Part shown: in pieces, positions 63,095 to 64,000 of the stretch
How the letters are laid out: the number at the start of each line of letters is the position of its first letter
How positions within the stretch are numbered: position 1 is the stretch's first letter
NCBI GenBank assembly: GCA_020440825.1
Contig: JAGRNJ010000002.1
Coordinates: 34,132 to 98,131, forward strand
DNA length: 64,000 bases
Reading direction: 5' to 3'
Source: Leptospiraceae bacterium
GTDB taxonomy: Bacteria > Spirochaetota > Leptospiria > Turneriellales > Turneriellaceae
The notes under the pieces: model-generated
What the model saw: only the letters and a program-made list of their open reading frames with translations
Database searches by the model: none
What the model was told of the DNA's origin: nothing
Position numbers and translations under genes: made by a program

Positions 63095-64000
63095 TCTCAA
63101 CTCAAGCCCAGCAGGAACTTCGCAAATCAGCTCTGCAGATCGGTTTCGCTGATCTGCAGTTTATTGTGGCAACTTCACCCGATGCAGAGTTTCAGAGTTT
63201 TTATAACCGGTATTTAGATGAAAATCTGCACGCAGATTTAGATTATCTGGCGAATACAACAGTCAAGTTTGATCCGAAGTTTATCTTGGCAGGGGTTAAG
63301 GCAATTGGCGTTTTCGCACATGCCTATCGTCATAGAGAAACGGAACATGAACTGAAAAATGCAAAATATAAAATTGCACGCTATGCCTGGGGAAGAGATT
63401 ACCACAAAACCTTGCGCAGTAAAATGAAGAAGGTAATGAAAACCTTTAATGCCAGAATGGTTGTCGATTCTACCCCGTTGCCAGAACGGTATTTTGCCCG
63501 CAAAGCGGGAATCGGGAAAATTGGTCGCAATGGCATGCTGATTCGAGAAGATCTCGGCAGCTGGTTTTTACTGTCATTTGCCCTGTTAGAAGAACCAATC
63601 GAGGTACAAGAGACCAGGCAGAATGAGCCGCAATTATCTGCAGAAATATCATCGACTTGTGGGACCTGCCGAGCATGTGTCGAGGCATGTCCCACGCAGG
63701 CTCTTTTGGCAGACGGGCGGATGGATACATCCCGCTGTATTTCTTATGCGACCATTGAGAGACCCGGTCACCGAATTCAGGAATCCAAAAAACACCGCTG
63801 GGTTTTTGGCTGTGACATCTGCCAGAATGTGTGCCCTTACAATCGGGGCAATGTCGGTTTTACCAGCGAAGAAGATTTTAAACCGAGAAAGGCTGCTCTG
63901 GCAATCGCAAATGGTGAACTTACTGCATTGCAAGCGCAAGACTGGCTTGGTACTCCGCTGCGTCGTGCAGGTTCAGAAGGCCTGGCAAAAAATATCGATA
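63091..64000 (+). CDS. queG: Epoxyqueuosine reductase QueG, 3'-truncated; probable CTG start
   Basis: The frame runs open to the window end (303 codons). It has IARYAWGRDYHK, the GKIGRNGMLI segment, and two [4Fe-4S] motifs, CGTCRACVEACP and CDICQNVCPYN, all QueG hallmarks. It reduces epoxyqueuosine to queuosine in tRNA with a cobalamin cofactor. No ATG, GTG or TTG exists near the expected N-terminus. CTG 63091, in the mtnP stop (CTGA), gives MISTQAQQELRKSALQIGF, the normal family start; the next GTG (63166) would delete the first helix. Confidence 0.9.
   Translation, partial: MISTQAQQELRKSALQIGFADLQFIVATSPDAEFQSFYNRYLDENLHADLDYLANTTVKFDPKFILAGVKAIGVFAHAYRHRETEHELKNAKYKIARYAWGRDYHKTLRSKMKKVMKTFNARMVVDSTPLPERYFARKAGIGKIGRNGMLIREDLGSWFLLSFALLEEPIEVQETRQNEPQLSAEISSTCGTCRACVEACPTQALLADGRMDTSRCISYATIERPGHRIQESKKHRWVFGCDICQNVCPYNRGNVGFTSEEDFKPRKAALAIANGELTALQAQDWLGTPLRRAGSEGLAKNID

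Overview
The window reads as a chromosomal segment of a spirochaete, most probably a Leptospirales/Leptospiraceae-type bacterium. Supporting signs are the spirochaetal flagellar block flbD-motA-motB-fliL-fliN/fliY, a fliO-fliP-fliQ-fliR block, a MotB whose short N-terminus carries CxxC, many lipoproteins with spirochaete-like lipoboxes ending in QC, NC or AC, a SthK/LliK-like cyclic-nucleotide-gated K+ channel, a PC4/p15-type DNA-binding protein and outer-membrane beta-barrels. The species cannot be named from the sequence. Genes are densely packed on both strands, with many 1-17 nt overlaps. No tRNA, rRNA or CRISPR array was seen.

Layout. 1-4663 (+): end of a GT4 glycosyltransferase, a membrane protein, cheW, a small POTRA/beta-barrel protein and ribD. 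4691-7254 (-): pyruvate kinase and the YchF GTPase. 7378-8736 (+): the K+ channel. 8765-10149 (-): RidA and a GST-fold protein, separated by a non-coding stretch holding an orphan promoter and an inverted-repeat element. 10227-10667 (+): a DUF1801 protein. 10675-13261 (-): fliOPQR. 13347-19546 (+): M23 lipoprotein, leuS, 5-FTHF cyclo-ligase, SDR and an MBL-fold protein. 19664-21115 (-): lamin-tail lipoprotein. 21132-25466 (+): Maf/DUF115-like protein, flbD, motAB, fliL and fliN/fliY. 25491-27560 (-): two exported proteins.

27662-30676 (+): membrane and HIT proteins, an AsmA-like protein, a PC4-like protein and a Crp-like regulator. 30681-30899 (-): ferredoxin. 31160-34029 (+): thrC, a plant-type cystathionine gamma-synthase and a PilZ protein. 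34063-40026 (-): a six-gene GldA/GldF/GldG ABC, DUF4340, TPR and TonB cluster. 40027-41044: hairpin repeats and a truncated transposase. 41137-44926: a lipoprotein (+), then adenylate cyclase, a small protein and a FadL-like barrel (-). 45101-48435 (+): xerD, an AsmA-like protein and an Hpt protein. 48432-49181 (-): pgeF. 49333-52189 (+): acyl-CoA dehydrogenase, queF and a CPBP protease. 51845-53822 (-): an RluB-type pseudouridine synthase and an SH3 lipoprotein. 53910-54896 (+): rplM-rpsI with a terminator. 54966-55295 (-): a STAS protein. 55495-64000 (+): large TPR protein, HEAT protein, small exported protein, trpA, pepA, mtnP and queG, the last cut by the window end.

How the parts connect. 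Motility and chemotaxis genes lie in three places. A cAMP circuit is suggested by a class III cyclase, a CNG channel and a Crp-like protein. Two DNA motifs each occur twice upstream of unlinked genes: an AAACTAT/ATAGTTT inverted repeat before the SDR and thrC units, and a TTGAC-N7-GTCAA element before the SDR and rplM. The strongest oddities are these two motif pairs, a 345-nt antiparallel overlap between the RluB tail and the catalytic half of a CPBP protease, two genes that seem to start at CTG inside CTGA junctions, and the Gld-type ABC/TonB cluster of unknown function.
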